Assembly: GCA_963702595.1 (NCBI GenBank)
Contig: CAVPDC010000010.1
Span: 1-64,000, forward strand
Direction: 5' to 3'
Length of the DNA: 64,000 nucleotides
DNA from: JALORV01 sp963702595
GTDB taxonomy: Bacteria; Pseudomonadota; Gammaproteobacteria; Burkholderiales; Burkholderiaceae_F
The notes beneath the pieces were generated by a model. That model had not been told where the DNA came from. It made no database searches and worked only from the letters and a program-made list of their open reading frames with translations. The translations under genes and the position numbers were made by a program. This document shows, one piece after another, positions 44,826 through 57,200 of this stretch (positions are counted from its first letter, which is position 1; every line of letters starts with the position of its first letter).

Positions 44826-46336
44826 TGCCGATCCAGGACATGACCTCGCCGGGCGGACAGTGGCTGGTGCTGGCGGTGATCGTGCCGGTCGCAGGGCTGC
44901 TGCTCGCCGTGCTCCTCGGCGGCCGGCACGCGCAACGCATCGCTCTCGCGACGGTTCCGCTAGGCGCGATCGCCACGGCGGGGGTCGTGCTGCAGATGAT
45001 CGACTCGGGCGCAGCCGTCGTGTATCGGCTCGGGGGCTGGGCGCCTCCGCTCGGCATTGTCCTGCGCGCCGACGGGCTGTCCGCCATGATGATGTGCGCC
45101 ACGGTGGTCGTGCTGGCGGCGATCGCAGCCTTCGCACGCGCCGATTTCGCAACGCCGCGGGGCGACCGCGAAACGCGGGCCCCTTTCGTGTTCTGGACGC
45201 TCCTGCTCGGCGTGTGGATCGCGCTGCTGGTTGCGTTTCTGGCCGGCGACCTGTTCACGCTGTACGTCGCCCTCGAACTGGCGGCATTCGCGGCCGTTCC
45301 GCTCGTGTGCCTCGACGGCCGCGGCGAGACGCTGCAGGCGGCGCTGCGTTACCTGCTTTACGCGCTGGTAGGCTCGGTGCTCTACCTGTTGGGCGCAGTG
45401 CTGATCTACGGCGGCTACGGGACCCTCGACATCGCCACGCTGGCCCACGCAGGCCGCGCCGACGCCGGCACCGTCGTCGCCGTCGCGCTGATGACGGCCG
45501 GCCTGCTCGCGAAGACCGCGCTCTTCCCCCTGCACCTCTGGTTGCCACCCGCACACGCAGGCGCACCGGCGGCGGCGAGCGCGCTGCTCTCTGGCCTCGT
45601 GATCAAGGGCTCGTTCTTCATCGTTATCCGCCTCTGGATCGACGCCTTCGGGGCCGTCGTGACGCCCGGTGCGGCCCAGTTGCTGGCAACATTGGGAGGT
45701 GCGGCGATCGTGTGCGGAAGCGCCGTGGCACTGCGGCAGTCACGTCTGAAGCTGATGGTCGCCTACTCGACGGTGGCGCAGATCGGCTACCTGTTCCTGA
45801 TGTTTCCGCTCGTGCTCGGCGCGCTATCGGCCGGCGCCGCAGCGGCCGCCCTGACCGGCGGCATCCTGCAGGCGGTGTCACACGCCACGGCCAAGGCGGC
45901 GATGTTCATGGCGGCCGGGCTCATGTATGCGGCGCTCGGTCACGATCGCGTCGCGGACCTGCGCGGCGCGGCGCGCGCGCTGCCGATGACCGTGACGGCC
46001 TTCGCGCTGTCCGGCATCGCACTCATCGGGCTTCCGCCCGCGGGGGGCTTCGTCGCCAAGTGGCTGCTGCTCTCTTCGGCCCTGGACTCCGGCCAATGGT
46101 GGTGGGTCGTGGTGATCGCCATCGGCGGCCTGCTCACCGCGGCCTACGTCTTCACGGTCCTGGCGCGCGCGATGGAAACACCGGAAACGCCGGTGGCCAT
46201 TGCGCCGGTGTCCCGCGCACAGGAATCGATCGTGCTGGCACTCGCCGTGCTCTCTGCGGTCCTTGGGGTGGCCGCGCTGGCGCCCATCGACCTGCTGCTG
46301 ACCGGGCGCGAACTCGGGGCAGGAGGCGTGAGATGA
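44825..46336 (+). CDS. mnhD: Mrp-type antiporter subunit D (NuoN/NuoM-like)
   Basis: A 503-residue polytopic subunit of the proton-translocating NADH dehydrogenase superfamily (Proton_antipo_M). Hallmarks are the TM5 glutamate in LYVALELAAFAAVPLV, the TM7 region GLLAKTALFPLHLWLPPAHAGAPAAASALLSGLVIKGSFF with its lysine, and LMVAYSTVAQIGYLFL. It should form an ion-translocating channel of the complex. It overlaps mnhC by one base and the next gene by four bases. Confidence 0.92.
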   Translation: MPIQDMTSPGGQWLVLAVIVPVAGLLLAVLLGGRHAQRIALATVPLGAIATAGVVLQMIDSGAAVVYRLGGWAPPLGIVLRADGLSAMMMCATVVVLAAIAAFARADFATPRGDRETRAPFVFWTLLLGVWIALLVAFLAGDLFTLYVALELAAFAAVPLVCLDGRGETLQAALRYLLYALVGSVLYLLGAVLIYGGYGTLDIATLAHAGRADAGTVVAVALMTAGLLAKTALFPLHLWLPPAHAGAPAAASALLSGLVIKGSFFIVIRLWIDAFGAVVTPGAAQLLATLGGAAIVCGSAVALRQSRLKLMVAYSTVAQIGYLFLMFPLVLGALSAGAAAAALTGGILQAVSHATAKAAMFMAAGLMYAALGHDRVADLRGAARALPMTVTAFALSGIALIGLPPAGGFVAKWLLLSSALDSGQWWWVVVIAIGGLLTAAYVFTVLARAMETPETPVAIAPVSRAQESIVLALAVLSAVLGVAALAPIDLLLTGRELGAGGVR

Positions 46337-47958
46337 CGGCCGCGCCCGCGTTGCTCGGCGCAGCGCTGGCGTTACCGCTCGCGCTGCTGATCGCGTGCGC
46401 GTGGCCCGGCGCGCGCGACCGCATGTTGCCGGCGCTCGCCTTCGCGCCACTGCCGGCCTTGGCGGCGGCGCTGCTGGTCGACCGCGATGCGGTCTTCGTA
46501 GTCGTCTCTGCCGGCGCTTACCAGGGACAGCTCGCGCTCGACGCTCCCGGCGCGCTGCTGCTCGGGGTGGCGTCACTGCTGTGGAGCGCTGCAGGCGCGT
46601 ATGCGGCGACCTACCAGCGCGAGCAGCCGAACCGCGGCCGATTCGCGACGGCCTGGCTGCTCTGCCTGTTCGGTTGCCTCGGGGTGTTCCTCGCTGCCGA
46701 CATGCCGCTGCTCTACATGATGCTTGCCTCGATGACGCTCGGTGCCGGTGCGCTCGTCTTTCAAGACGAGAGCCCGGCAGCGCGCCGTGCGGCCGGCATT
46801 TACCTCGGCCTGGCGCTGGCGGGTGAGACCCTCGTACTGATCGCTCTGGTACTGCTGGCGCACGCCGCAGGCAGCTGGCTGGTGCGCGACGCGGCGCTGG
46901 CGCTCCCGCATGCCGATCAGCGCGACCTGATCATCGCGCTGCTGATGGTCGGCTTCGGGCTGAAGGCAGGCCTCGTTCCGCTGCACGTCTGGATGCCGCT
47001 CGCGCACGCGGCCGCGCCGATGCCGGCCTCGGCGGTGCTGAGCGGCGTCGTCGTCAAGGCCGGAATCATCGGCCTGATCCGCTTCCTGCCGCTCGATCCC
47101 AGCCTCGCCGACTGGGGGAACGCGCTCGCTATCGCCGGCATGTTCACCGCACTGTACGCGGTCGCGGTTGGGGTCACGCAGGCGCATCCGAAGGTTGTTC
47201 TCGCCTACTCAAGCGTCAGTCAGATGGGCTTCACGGTCGCCGTGATCGGCATGGGAATCGCCTCCGCGGATCCGGACGGTCCGCTGTTGGCAGCCTTCTA
47301 TGCCTCGCACCACGTCCTGGTGAAGGGTGCGATGTTCCTCCTTGTCGGGGTCGTGGCTGCCACCGCGGCTGCGCGGCTGCGCGGCACGCTCGCCATGGCG
47401 GCGCTGCTCGCCATCGGGCTCGGCGGGTTGCCGTTCACCGGCGGCGCGGTGGCAAAGCTGGCGGTAAAGGGAACTCTGGGCGGTGGCTGGGCCGCAACCG
47501 TGGCCTATGTGTCCGCGGTGGGCACGACACTGCTGATGCTGCACTTTCTGCGACGCGCGATGGCAAACGCGGCGACGCCGGCAGACGCACGTGCCGGCGC
47601 GGGTCTGCGGTGGCCGTGGTGGTTTACGGCAGTCGCCGCGATCGTGGTTCCGTGGTCGCTCTATCTCGGGCTGTCGCTCGGCACCTTGGAGGAACTGGTC
47701 ACACCGAAAGCAGTGTGGTCGGGTGTCTGGCCCGCCGTGGTCGGCGCGTTGTTGGCCGCGTCGCTGGCGCGCGTCGAGGCTCGGCTGCCGCGGATCCCGC
47801 CCGGCGACGTGGCGGTCGTGATCGATGTCGCGGCGCGCGGCGCCGCGCGTGCCGGCGCCGCGATAGAGCGTGCCGACGCCGTTCTGCGGGAGTGGGCGAT
47901 CGCGGGGATTGCGCTGCTGGCGGTGGCCGTGGCGATCGGTACGGCGCTGCTGATCTGA
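46333..47958 (+). CDS. second large Mrp/NuoL-like antiporter subunit
   Basis: A 541-residue member of the same Proton_antipo_M family as mnhD. It contains MVGFGLKAGLVPLHVWMPLAHAAAPMPASAVLSGVVVKAGIIG and KVVLAYSSVSQMGFTVAVIGMG, with the ion-pathway lysines. It lacks the long MrpA C-terminal extension, so it is not classical MrpA; it may take the place of MrpA's N-terminal half. Its C-terminus (470-541) carries two amphipathic stretches rich in Ala and Arg. It is the last gene of the operon. Confidence 0.87.
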   Translation: MTAAPALLGAALALPLALLIACAWPGARDRMLPALAFAPLPALAAALLVDRDAVFVVVSAGAYQGQLALDAPGALLLGVASLLWSAAGAYAATYQREQPNRGRFATAWLLCLFGCLGVFLAADMPLLYMMLASMTLGAGALVFQDESPAARRAAGIYLGLALAGETLVLIALVLLAHAAGSWLVRDAALALPHADQRDLIIALLMVGFGLKAGLVPLHVWMPLAHAAAPMPASAVLSGVVVKAGIIGLIRFLPLDPSLADWGNALAIAGMFTALYAVAVGVTQAHPKVVLAYSSVSQMGFTVAVIGMGIASADPDGPLLAAFYASHHVLVKGAMFLLVGVVAATAAARLRGTLAMAALLAIGLGGLPFTGGAVAKLAVKGTLGGGWAATVAYVSAVGTTLLMLHFLRRAMANAATPADARAGAGLRWPWWFTAVAAIVVPWSLYLGLSLGTLEELVTPKAVWSGVWPAVVGALLAASLARVEARLPRIPPGDVAVVIDVAARGAARAGAAIERADAVLREWAIAGIALLAVAVAIGTALLI

Positions 47959-48358
47959 CGATAGCCAAGCGGACGACTTACGATCGCGCGACCGGTTGAC
48001 CAACGTTGCCGTCATCCGCACGTCCAGGTGCCGAACCTTGCTTGCCAGCCGCAACGTGCACCGTGCCTGATGCGTCGGCACAAGGGCCGTCGCCGCTCGC
48101 CAAATCGTCAGCCTCGGCATCGGCGTCGTACCCGTACTGCCGTGCAGTACTTGAATCTGAATTACATCCACGTCGCCCTCGATACCGCCGACGGCATCGA
48201 AGCCTTCTACAATCAACCCATCGTCACAGCCGTTTTGGCGGTGGCCGTCCGGATGAGTTTGAGGTCACTGCCCAGCGGCGCCGCGACCGTTTCCACTGAA
48301 TCATGGGGACTCCAGTCCGTCAACGACGGCGCCTTTGATCGGGAGCCACACTTCCATC
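47959..48358. other. intergenic region between the Mrp operon and the patatin gene
   Basis: About 400 bases with no supported gene; the short open frames there have no family features. A TACAAT box near 48211 (within TTCTACAATC) could be a -10 element for the patatin gene about 150 bases downstream, but no clear -35 is seen. No terminator hairpin was recognised after the last Mrp gene. Confidence 0.4.
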
Positions 48359-49630
48359 ATGCGCAACTTTGAAGTCATCTCGGACGCGACGGCCATGGCG
48401 CCCTGGCGGCGGCCCATGGCAGGCGCATGTGTCGCCCTGATGCTCACGGTCACCACAGCCTGCGGCACGCTGATTCGCAATCCGGTCCCTCCCGAACTGA
48501 CCAACGCGGCCATCGTGCCTGGCATGCCGGATGTGCGTGCATGGGCGGCTCACGCGAGCCCGGCGATGCAGAACGACATGGTGCTGTCCTTCAAGCAGGA
48601 GTCGCGCGTTGATTTTCCGGTCGGCACCGACGGTCGTGTCCTCTATTCGCACCTGCTGCTCTCGGGCGGGGGCGCCAACGGCGCGTTCGGTTCCGGCCTG
48701 CTGAACGGCTGGACGAAGACGGGCTTCCGTCCGGTGTTCAAGATCGTCACCGGTGTCTCCACGGGTGCGTTGATGGCGCCTTACGCGTTCCTGGGACCCA
48801 AGTACGACGATGCACTGCGCGAGCTCTACACGACGACGCGGTCGCAGAACATCTTTGTCAGCGGCTCACTCTTCGGCATGATCTCGCAGTTGTTCTTCGG
48901 GGAAGCCCTGGCCGACACCGGTCCGCTCGCGACGATGATCGCGCGGCATGTCGACAAGGACTTCGTCAGCGAGGTGGCCGCGGCCCACTCGCAAGGTCGT
49001 CGGCTCTACATCGGCACCGCCGACCTTGATGCCCAGCGCTTCGTCGTCTGGAACATGGGCCTGATCGCACAGGCAGCCTACCCAGACAAGGTTCGCCTCT
49101 TTCGCAAGGTGATGCTGGCTTCAGCATCGATCCCGGTGGTTTTCCCCCCGGTGTTCTTCGACGTGGAGGCCGGCGGCAGGCTTTTCGACGAGATGCACGT
49201 CGATGGCGGTGTGGCCGCCATGGTCTTCTTCAATGCCGGCCTGTTCAGTCCTTCGGTCGCGCGGAAGGCCGCGGGCACCGTGCCTGGCCACGACCGGATC
49301 TTCGTCATCCACAACGGCCAGCTGGCCCCACCCGCGCCGACACCGACGCCGCGCACCGTCCGCGGTATTTCGAGCCGCGTTCTCGAAGCGGCCGGCCGTT
49401 CCGCCGTGATCGGCGACCTGTTCCGCATCTACACGATCGCGCAGCGGGAAGGCGCCGAGTACCGCTGGGTCACGATTCCGGACAACGTGAACCTGCGCGG
49501 CGATGAGTTTTTCGACCCCGTACTGATGACGTCACTTTACGAACTAGGCTTCAAGCGCGGCTTGGCGGGCGGCGACTGGAACACGCGCCTGCCAGGTGAA
49601 CTCCACCATCTGCGCAGCGGGGTCGAGTAG
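48359..49630 (+). CDS. patatin-like phospholipase lipoprotein
   Basis: A 423-residue protein. After the signal region (about 12-36) a lipobox-like TTAC precedes a Cys, suggesting a lipid anchor. The patatin fold elements are clear: oxyanion loop LSGGGANGAFGSGLL, nucleophile Ser in GVSTG, and catalytic Asp in HVDGG. Patatin enzymes are serine lipases or phospholipases; periplasmic or outer-membrane location is inferred. The ATG at 48359 is preceded by GGGAG at a long spacing of 14 bases, and an ATG at 48395 is an alternative. The 3' end converges on clpB across a hairpin. Confidence 0.85.
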   Translation: MRNFEVISDATAMAPWRRPMAGACVALMLTVTTACGTLIRNPVPPELTNAAIVPGMPDVRAWAAHASPAMQNDMVLSFKQESRVDFPVGTDGRVLYSHLLLSGGGANGAFGSGLLNGWTKTGFRPVFKIVTGVSTGALMAPYAFLGPKYDDALRELYTTTRSQNIFVSGSLFGMISQLFFGEALADTGPLATMIARHVDKDFVSEVAAAHSQGRRLYIGTADLDAQRFVVWNMGLIAQAAYPDKVRLFRKVMLASASIPVVFPPVFFDVEAGGRLFDEMHVDGGVAAMVFFNAGLFSPSVARKAAGTVPGHDRIFVIHNGQLAPPAPTPTPRTVRGISSRVLEAAGRSAVIGDLFRIYTIAQREGAEYRWVTIPDNVNLRGDEFFDPVLMTSLYELGFKRGLAGGDWNTRLPGELHHLRSGVE

Positions 49631-49637
49631 CTGAACC

Positions 49638-49663
49638 GGCCGTCGCGCAAGTGCGCGACGGCC
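49638..49663. terminator. bidirectional hairpin between the patatin gene and clpB
   Basis: GGCCGTCGCGC (49638-49648) and GCGCGACGGCC (49653-49663) form a perfect 11-bp stem with loop AAGT. It lies in the 39-base gap between the two convergent stop codons. No U-tract is present on either side. Confidence 0.65.
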
Positions 49664-49669
49664 TGCTCC

Positions 49670-52258
<2,589 letters not shown>

Positions 52259-52434
52259 GGTCTCGCCCTGTCCCCAGAATCGGTCTCCTAGTCGAAGGTA
52301 GGGCAAAGTCGCGCGTTTTCAAGCGCATTCGATGCCGTCCTCGCTTTGCTAGGATCGAACGCAGAGGGTTGCGGTGCGCTGGCTCCGGGTTGACCGAGCG
52401 CGTCGGAAGCCGCCTCGACATTCAGGTCTGCACT

Positions 52435-54211
52435 GTGCGCCCCGGACTGCTGGTCACGCTACTACTCCTGCTCGGCCTGCCCTTGGGCGCACTGGCGCAG
52501 CCAGCGGATGCCGCGGACGATGGCGTGCAACTGGTGGGCGCGGCCGGGGTCAGCGGCCGCGTGGCCACCGCGCTCGACGAAGCTCTCAGGCGTTTCCGGC
52601 TCCCGCCCGACGCGGACGAGGCCGACGAGGAGCGCGAATTGCGACGCGCGGAACGCGCCGCCACGGAAGTTCTGGCCACCGAGGGTTACTTCAGCCCCGC
52701 GCTGCGCTTCGAGCCCAATGCTCGCACAGGTCCCGCGCTATCGGTTGCTGGTCGAGACCGGGCGCCAGACCACCGTGGGCAGCGTCGAAATCCGCTTTCG
52801 AGGACCGCTGGCGGAACCGGCATTCGCCGAACGCGCCGCCAGCTTGCGTCGCGAGTGGAGCCTTCCGGCCGGCGCCCCGTTTCGCAGCGCCGAGTGGGAG
52901 GCGGCCAAGAACCGGCTGATGCTGGCGGTGACGGCGCGCGACTTCGCGGCAGCGACATTGACACAGTCAAGCGCCGAGGTCGACGCCGAGCGCGCCACGG
53001 CCGTACTGACGGTCGAAGTCCACAGCGGACCGGCCTACCGCGTCGGTCCGCTGAGGCTCGAAGGCCTGCAGCGCCACGATGCGGCGCTGGTCGAGCGCTT
53101 CAACCCGTTCAAGCCGGGCGCTCCGTTCGATCGGGCCCTGATGCTCCAGTTCCAGCAGGCACTGCAGGAAACCGCTTTCTTCAACAGCGTCATCGTGACG
53201 CTCGACCTGGAGTCGGCCGTCGCGGACGAAGCGCCGCTCAGGGTGCAACTGCGCGAAGCGCTGCTGCGCCGATTCTCGGCCGGAGTCGGCTTTGCGACCA
53301 ACACAGGCGCCCACATCGAAGCGCTGTATCGCCAGGCCATCACCTTTGGGCGACCGTACCTGCTGCAGACCGGCTTTCGCGTCGATCAGACCGGCGAGTT
53401 TGCCTACGTCGACATGATCTTTCCGCCGCAGCGGGGCGGCGCGCGCGACAGCATCGGCGCCCTGGTCGAGAACTCCGACATCGAAAACCTGCAGATCAAC
53501 CGCTGGGGCGTTGGCGCGGCCCGCTCGAAACTCACCGGGCCACGCGACGGTCGCAACATCGAAACACAGCTGGCATTCAACTTCGAGCACGAGCGGCGTG
53601 AAACACCGCTCGACCCGCCGATCACGCTCGACGTGCTCTCCAGCACCTACACGTGGACCCGGCGCGACGTCGACGACATCACGAGCCCGCGCCGCGGCAA
53701 CCTGATCCAGTTACAGGGCTCGGTCGGCCTCGGCGGACTGTCGATCGATGATGCGTTCCTGCGCGCCTTCGGCAGCATCGTCCAGTATGTGCCAGTCGGC
53801 ACGCGCGACGTGCTGATCCTGCGTGGCCAGGTCGGAGGCGTCCAGGCAGAGAGCACCGACGTCGTCCCCAACAAGTTCCTGTTCCGCACGGGTGGCGCAC
53901 TGACCGTGCGCGGCTACGACTATGAGAGCCTGGGCGTAGAACAGGGCGGCGCCATCGTCGGTGGCCGTGCGCTCGCCGTCGCGTCGATCGAGTACGTCAA
54001 CTGGCTCGAGCGTTGGGGCGGCAACTGGGGCTGGGCGGTCTTCTTCGATGCAGGCGACGCGGCGGCGCGCTTCAAGGACCTCGACCCGGCGCTCGGCTAC
54101 GGCCTGGGCCTGCGCTGGCGCACGCCGGCGGGGCCGCTTGCCGTCGATGTCGCCTACGGGGAGCGCTTCCAGCAGGTCCGCGTGCACTTTTCGGTTGCTA
54201 TCGCGTTCTGA
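52435..54211 (+). CDS. tamA: TamA-like Omp85 outer-membrane assembly protein, frameshifted
   Basis: The first frame gives a signal peptide (LLVTLLLLLGLPLGALA) and an N-terminal POTRA-like part ending near FEPNARTG. After deleting one C from the CCC run at 52732-52734 it continues PRYRLLVETGRQTTVGSVEI into two further POTRA-like domains and a 16-strand Omp85 barrel. The barrel carries the signature GGALTVRGYDYESLG and ends with the aromatic barrel terminus HFSVAIAF. The total is about 591 residues, near the usual TamA size. The GTG at 52435 is the likely start. tamB overlaps the stop codon (TGATG). TamA and TamB act together in outer-membrane biogenesis. Confidence 0.88.
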
Positions 54212-57200
54212 TGTCCAAGCCACCCCCGTCCCCACCCGCTGCCGCACCGAAGAGGCTACGCCCACGGTGGGTGAGCTCGGTCGCGGTTGTCCTCGGCCCT
54301 GCGCTGCTGGCGCTGCTTGCGCTCGCCGCCACGACGGCCTGGCTCGTGACAACCTCCGCCGGGCTGCGCGCCGCTGCTGCGCTGGCCAGCACCTTCGTTC
54401 CCGGATTGACGCTGAGCGGTGTCGAAGGCTCGCTCGGCTCCGGCGTGCGCATCGAAAGATTCGAATTGAAGCGCGCGGGCTGGGGGGTCGCCGCCGACTC
54501 CGTTGCGGTGGATCTTCGCGAATGGTCACTGCGGCAGCGCTCGCTCGACGTGGAACGTCTCGCGGCCAAACGCCTTCAGGTCGACTGGGTCACGAGCGAC
54601 GGTCCCAGCACCCCACCGGCGTCGCTGGGCCTGCCATTCGATCTCGGTGTACGCCGCGGCAGCATCCAGGAGTTGGCCATAGGTTCGCGCGAGGCCGCGC
54701 CCACCCTGTTCCATCGTGTCGAGTTCGGCGGCCGGATGAATCTGCAGGGCATCGAAGTGACGGATCTCGCAGGTGAGTTCGAGCGCACCCGCATACAGGC
54801 ACAGGGGCGCATCGGTGCCTCCGAGCCCTTCGCCACGGACGCACGCGCGCAACTGAGCAGCTCGCTGCAGGGCCGTACCGTCGTGGCGACCGCCTCGGCG
54901 ACCGGTTCACTGCAACGGCTTCGGCTTGGAATCAACGCCGACGACAGCGCTGCGCGGGCACGCGTCGACGCTGTCCTCCTGGCCTTCGCCGACGTGCCTT
55001 TTGAGCGCCTTGCGGTCGACATCGAAACCTTCGACCCCGCACTGTGGATGAGCGGCGTGCCCTCGATGCAACTGCGAGCGCGGGCCGACCTGGCGCCGAC
55101 GACGCTGGCCGATGGCACCTGGTCGGTCGGCGGGCCGTTTTCGGCCGAGAACTCCACCGCCGGGCCGATCGACCGCAATCGGCTTCCGATCCGTTCACTG
55201 CGCGGCACGCTGGCGTGGGCCGCGCAGTCGCTGCGGCTCGACATCGAGCGGGCCGAGGGAGTGCGCGGCCACGCCAACGGCGCGCTGATCTGGTCCAAGG
55301 CGGACGGCGTGCAGGCGGCGGCGCGCTTCAGCGGCGTCGATGCGTCCACGCTGCACAGCCAGATGGTCGTGACGAATGCCAGCGGACAGATCGACTACAG
55401 CTTCCTCGCCGGCGAACAGCGATTTGTCGGAAGCGCGCGCAACACTGGAGCCTTGCCGCTGAGCGCCGACATTGATGCCTCGGTGCGCGCAGAGGTGCTG
55501 GAGTTGGCGCGGGCGCGACTCAGCCTCGGCGAAGGTCGCGCCGACCTGAGCGGCCGGTTCGAGCTGGGAGGCGCCCGCAGCGCGCGTTTCAGCGGAAGCT
55601 TCAAGGACCTCGACCTTGCGCGACTCGTGCGCGGAATCGATACGCGACTGAACGGCACGCTTGAATTCGTCGGGCGACTGCAGACACCGCTCAGTGGCCG
55701 TGCGACCTTTGCTCTGGCCGATAGCCGTATCGCCGGACGGCCGGTCTCCGGTCGAGGCAGCATCGAGGCGGTCGGTACGCAGTTCGATGCCGATGTCGAA
55801 CTGCGCTCAGGAACGGCGCGCCTGGCGGCCTTCGGTGGCATCGGGGCCGGACGCGAACTAGCGCTGGAATTCTTCGCACCCGAACTCGGGATGCTGCTGC
55901 CGGGCTACGGCGGCCGGATCGATGCGCGCGCCACCCTCGCCGGCGAACTGGACAGCGCACGCATCGAGGCTACGGCCGCCGGCAAGAACCTGTTGCTGCC
56001 GGGCGGGCACCGCATCGGCAGCGTCTTGGCGTCGTTCCGTGGCGGTGTGGCTGCGACCGAACCTTTTGCGCTGACAGTCGACCTCGCACAGCACACGGCT
56101 CCCCGCGGACCGGAGCAGTCCATCGCCGGGGCCACGTTGATCGGACGCGGCACGACCGCCAACGCGACACTCGAGCTCAATGGCGCGTCAGGATCGCAGC
56201 AGCCGGTACGCATCATCGCCAACGGCGGCCTCAGCGACGGCGCGTGGCGTGGTTCGCTCGTGGCCGCCGAGATCGGTGCGCCCGTCGATCTGCTGATGCG
56301 TTCGCCAACCCCACTGATGATCTCGCTGAACGCGATAGCCCTCGGCCCGGCGGAGTTCCTGCTGCACGGCACGCACTTCACGAACTTCGAGGTGCAGCGC
56401 AAGGACGGCCGCTGGCACACTTCAGGCCAGTTCGAGGGCCTGCAGCCGCAGGCGCTCGACGCCCAGGCACGCGCGCCGCGACGCGTCGTGCGCAGCGGCA
56501 CCGGCGACCGCGTTCCGCTCACGCTCGCCGGGCGCTGGGACCTCGAGTACGCCGACGCGGTGAACGGCATCGCCGTCATCGAACGCAGCGGCGGCGACAT
56601 TTATAGCGGCATCGATGCGCTCAGCCCCATCGGCGTGAGCGACGTCGGGGCTGCACTCAACGTGCTCGACAATCGCGTGACCGGCAATGTCTACATGCGC
56701 GGGCGGGCGCTGGGCAAGATCGACGCCGCGATCGACGCTTATGTCGATCCTGCCGCACCGGGCGGCCGCCTGCTGGCTCAAGAGCGCCCGTTCCGCGTCG
56801 TCGTCGATGCAACCCTGCCCGATCTGAGCTGGATCGGGCCGCTGATCGGTGACAACGTCCAGTTCGGGGGTTCCGGGTCGATCAACGCCACCATTGGAGG
56901 CACGCCGGCGGACCCGACGTCCACCGGCACGATGCGCGGCGAGGCCCTGCGCCTGGCGTGGGTCGACCAGGCCGTGCGCATGGAAAACGGCCGGCTCGAT
57001 GCCGTGCTCGACGACGGCGTCCTGGTCATCAACGAGTTGAAGTTTTCGGGCAATCCGCGCGTGGCGCCGCTCGATAAGCGGGCCCTCGAGGGGCTGGACT
57101 CCAACCGGCCGTTCGAAGTGCGCGCGGTCGGCCGCATCGCGCTGCGCTCGCTGGCCGGCAGTATCGGCGTGCAGGCCACCCAGCTGCCAGTGCTGCAGCG

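Noticed and set aside
48028..48372. Small open frame upstream of the patatin gene
   Set aside because: No family resemblance, overlaps the patatin start, and codon use is unlike the neighbours.
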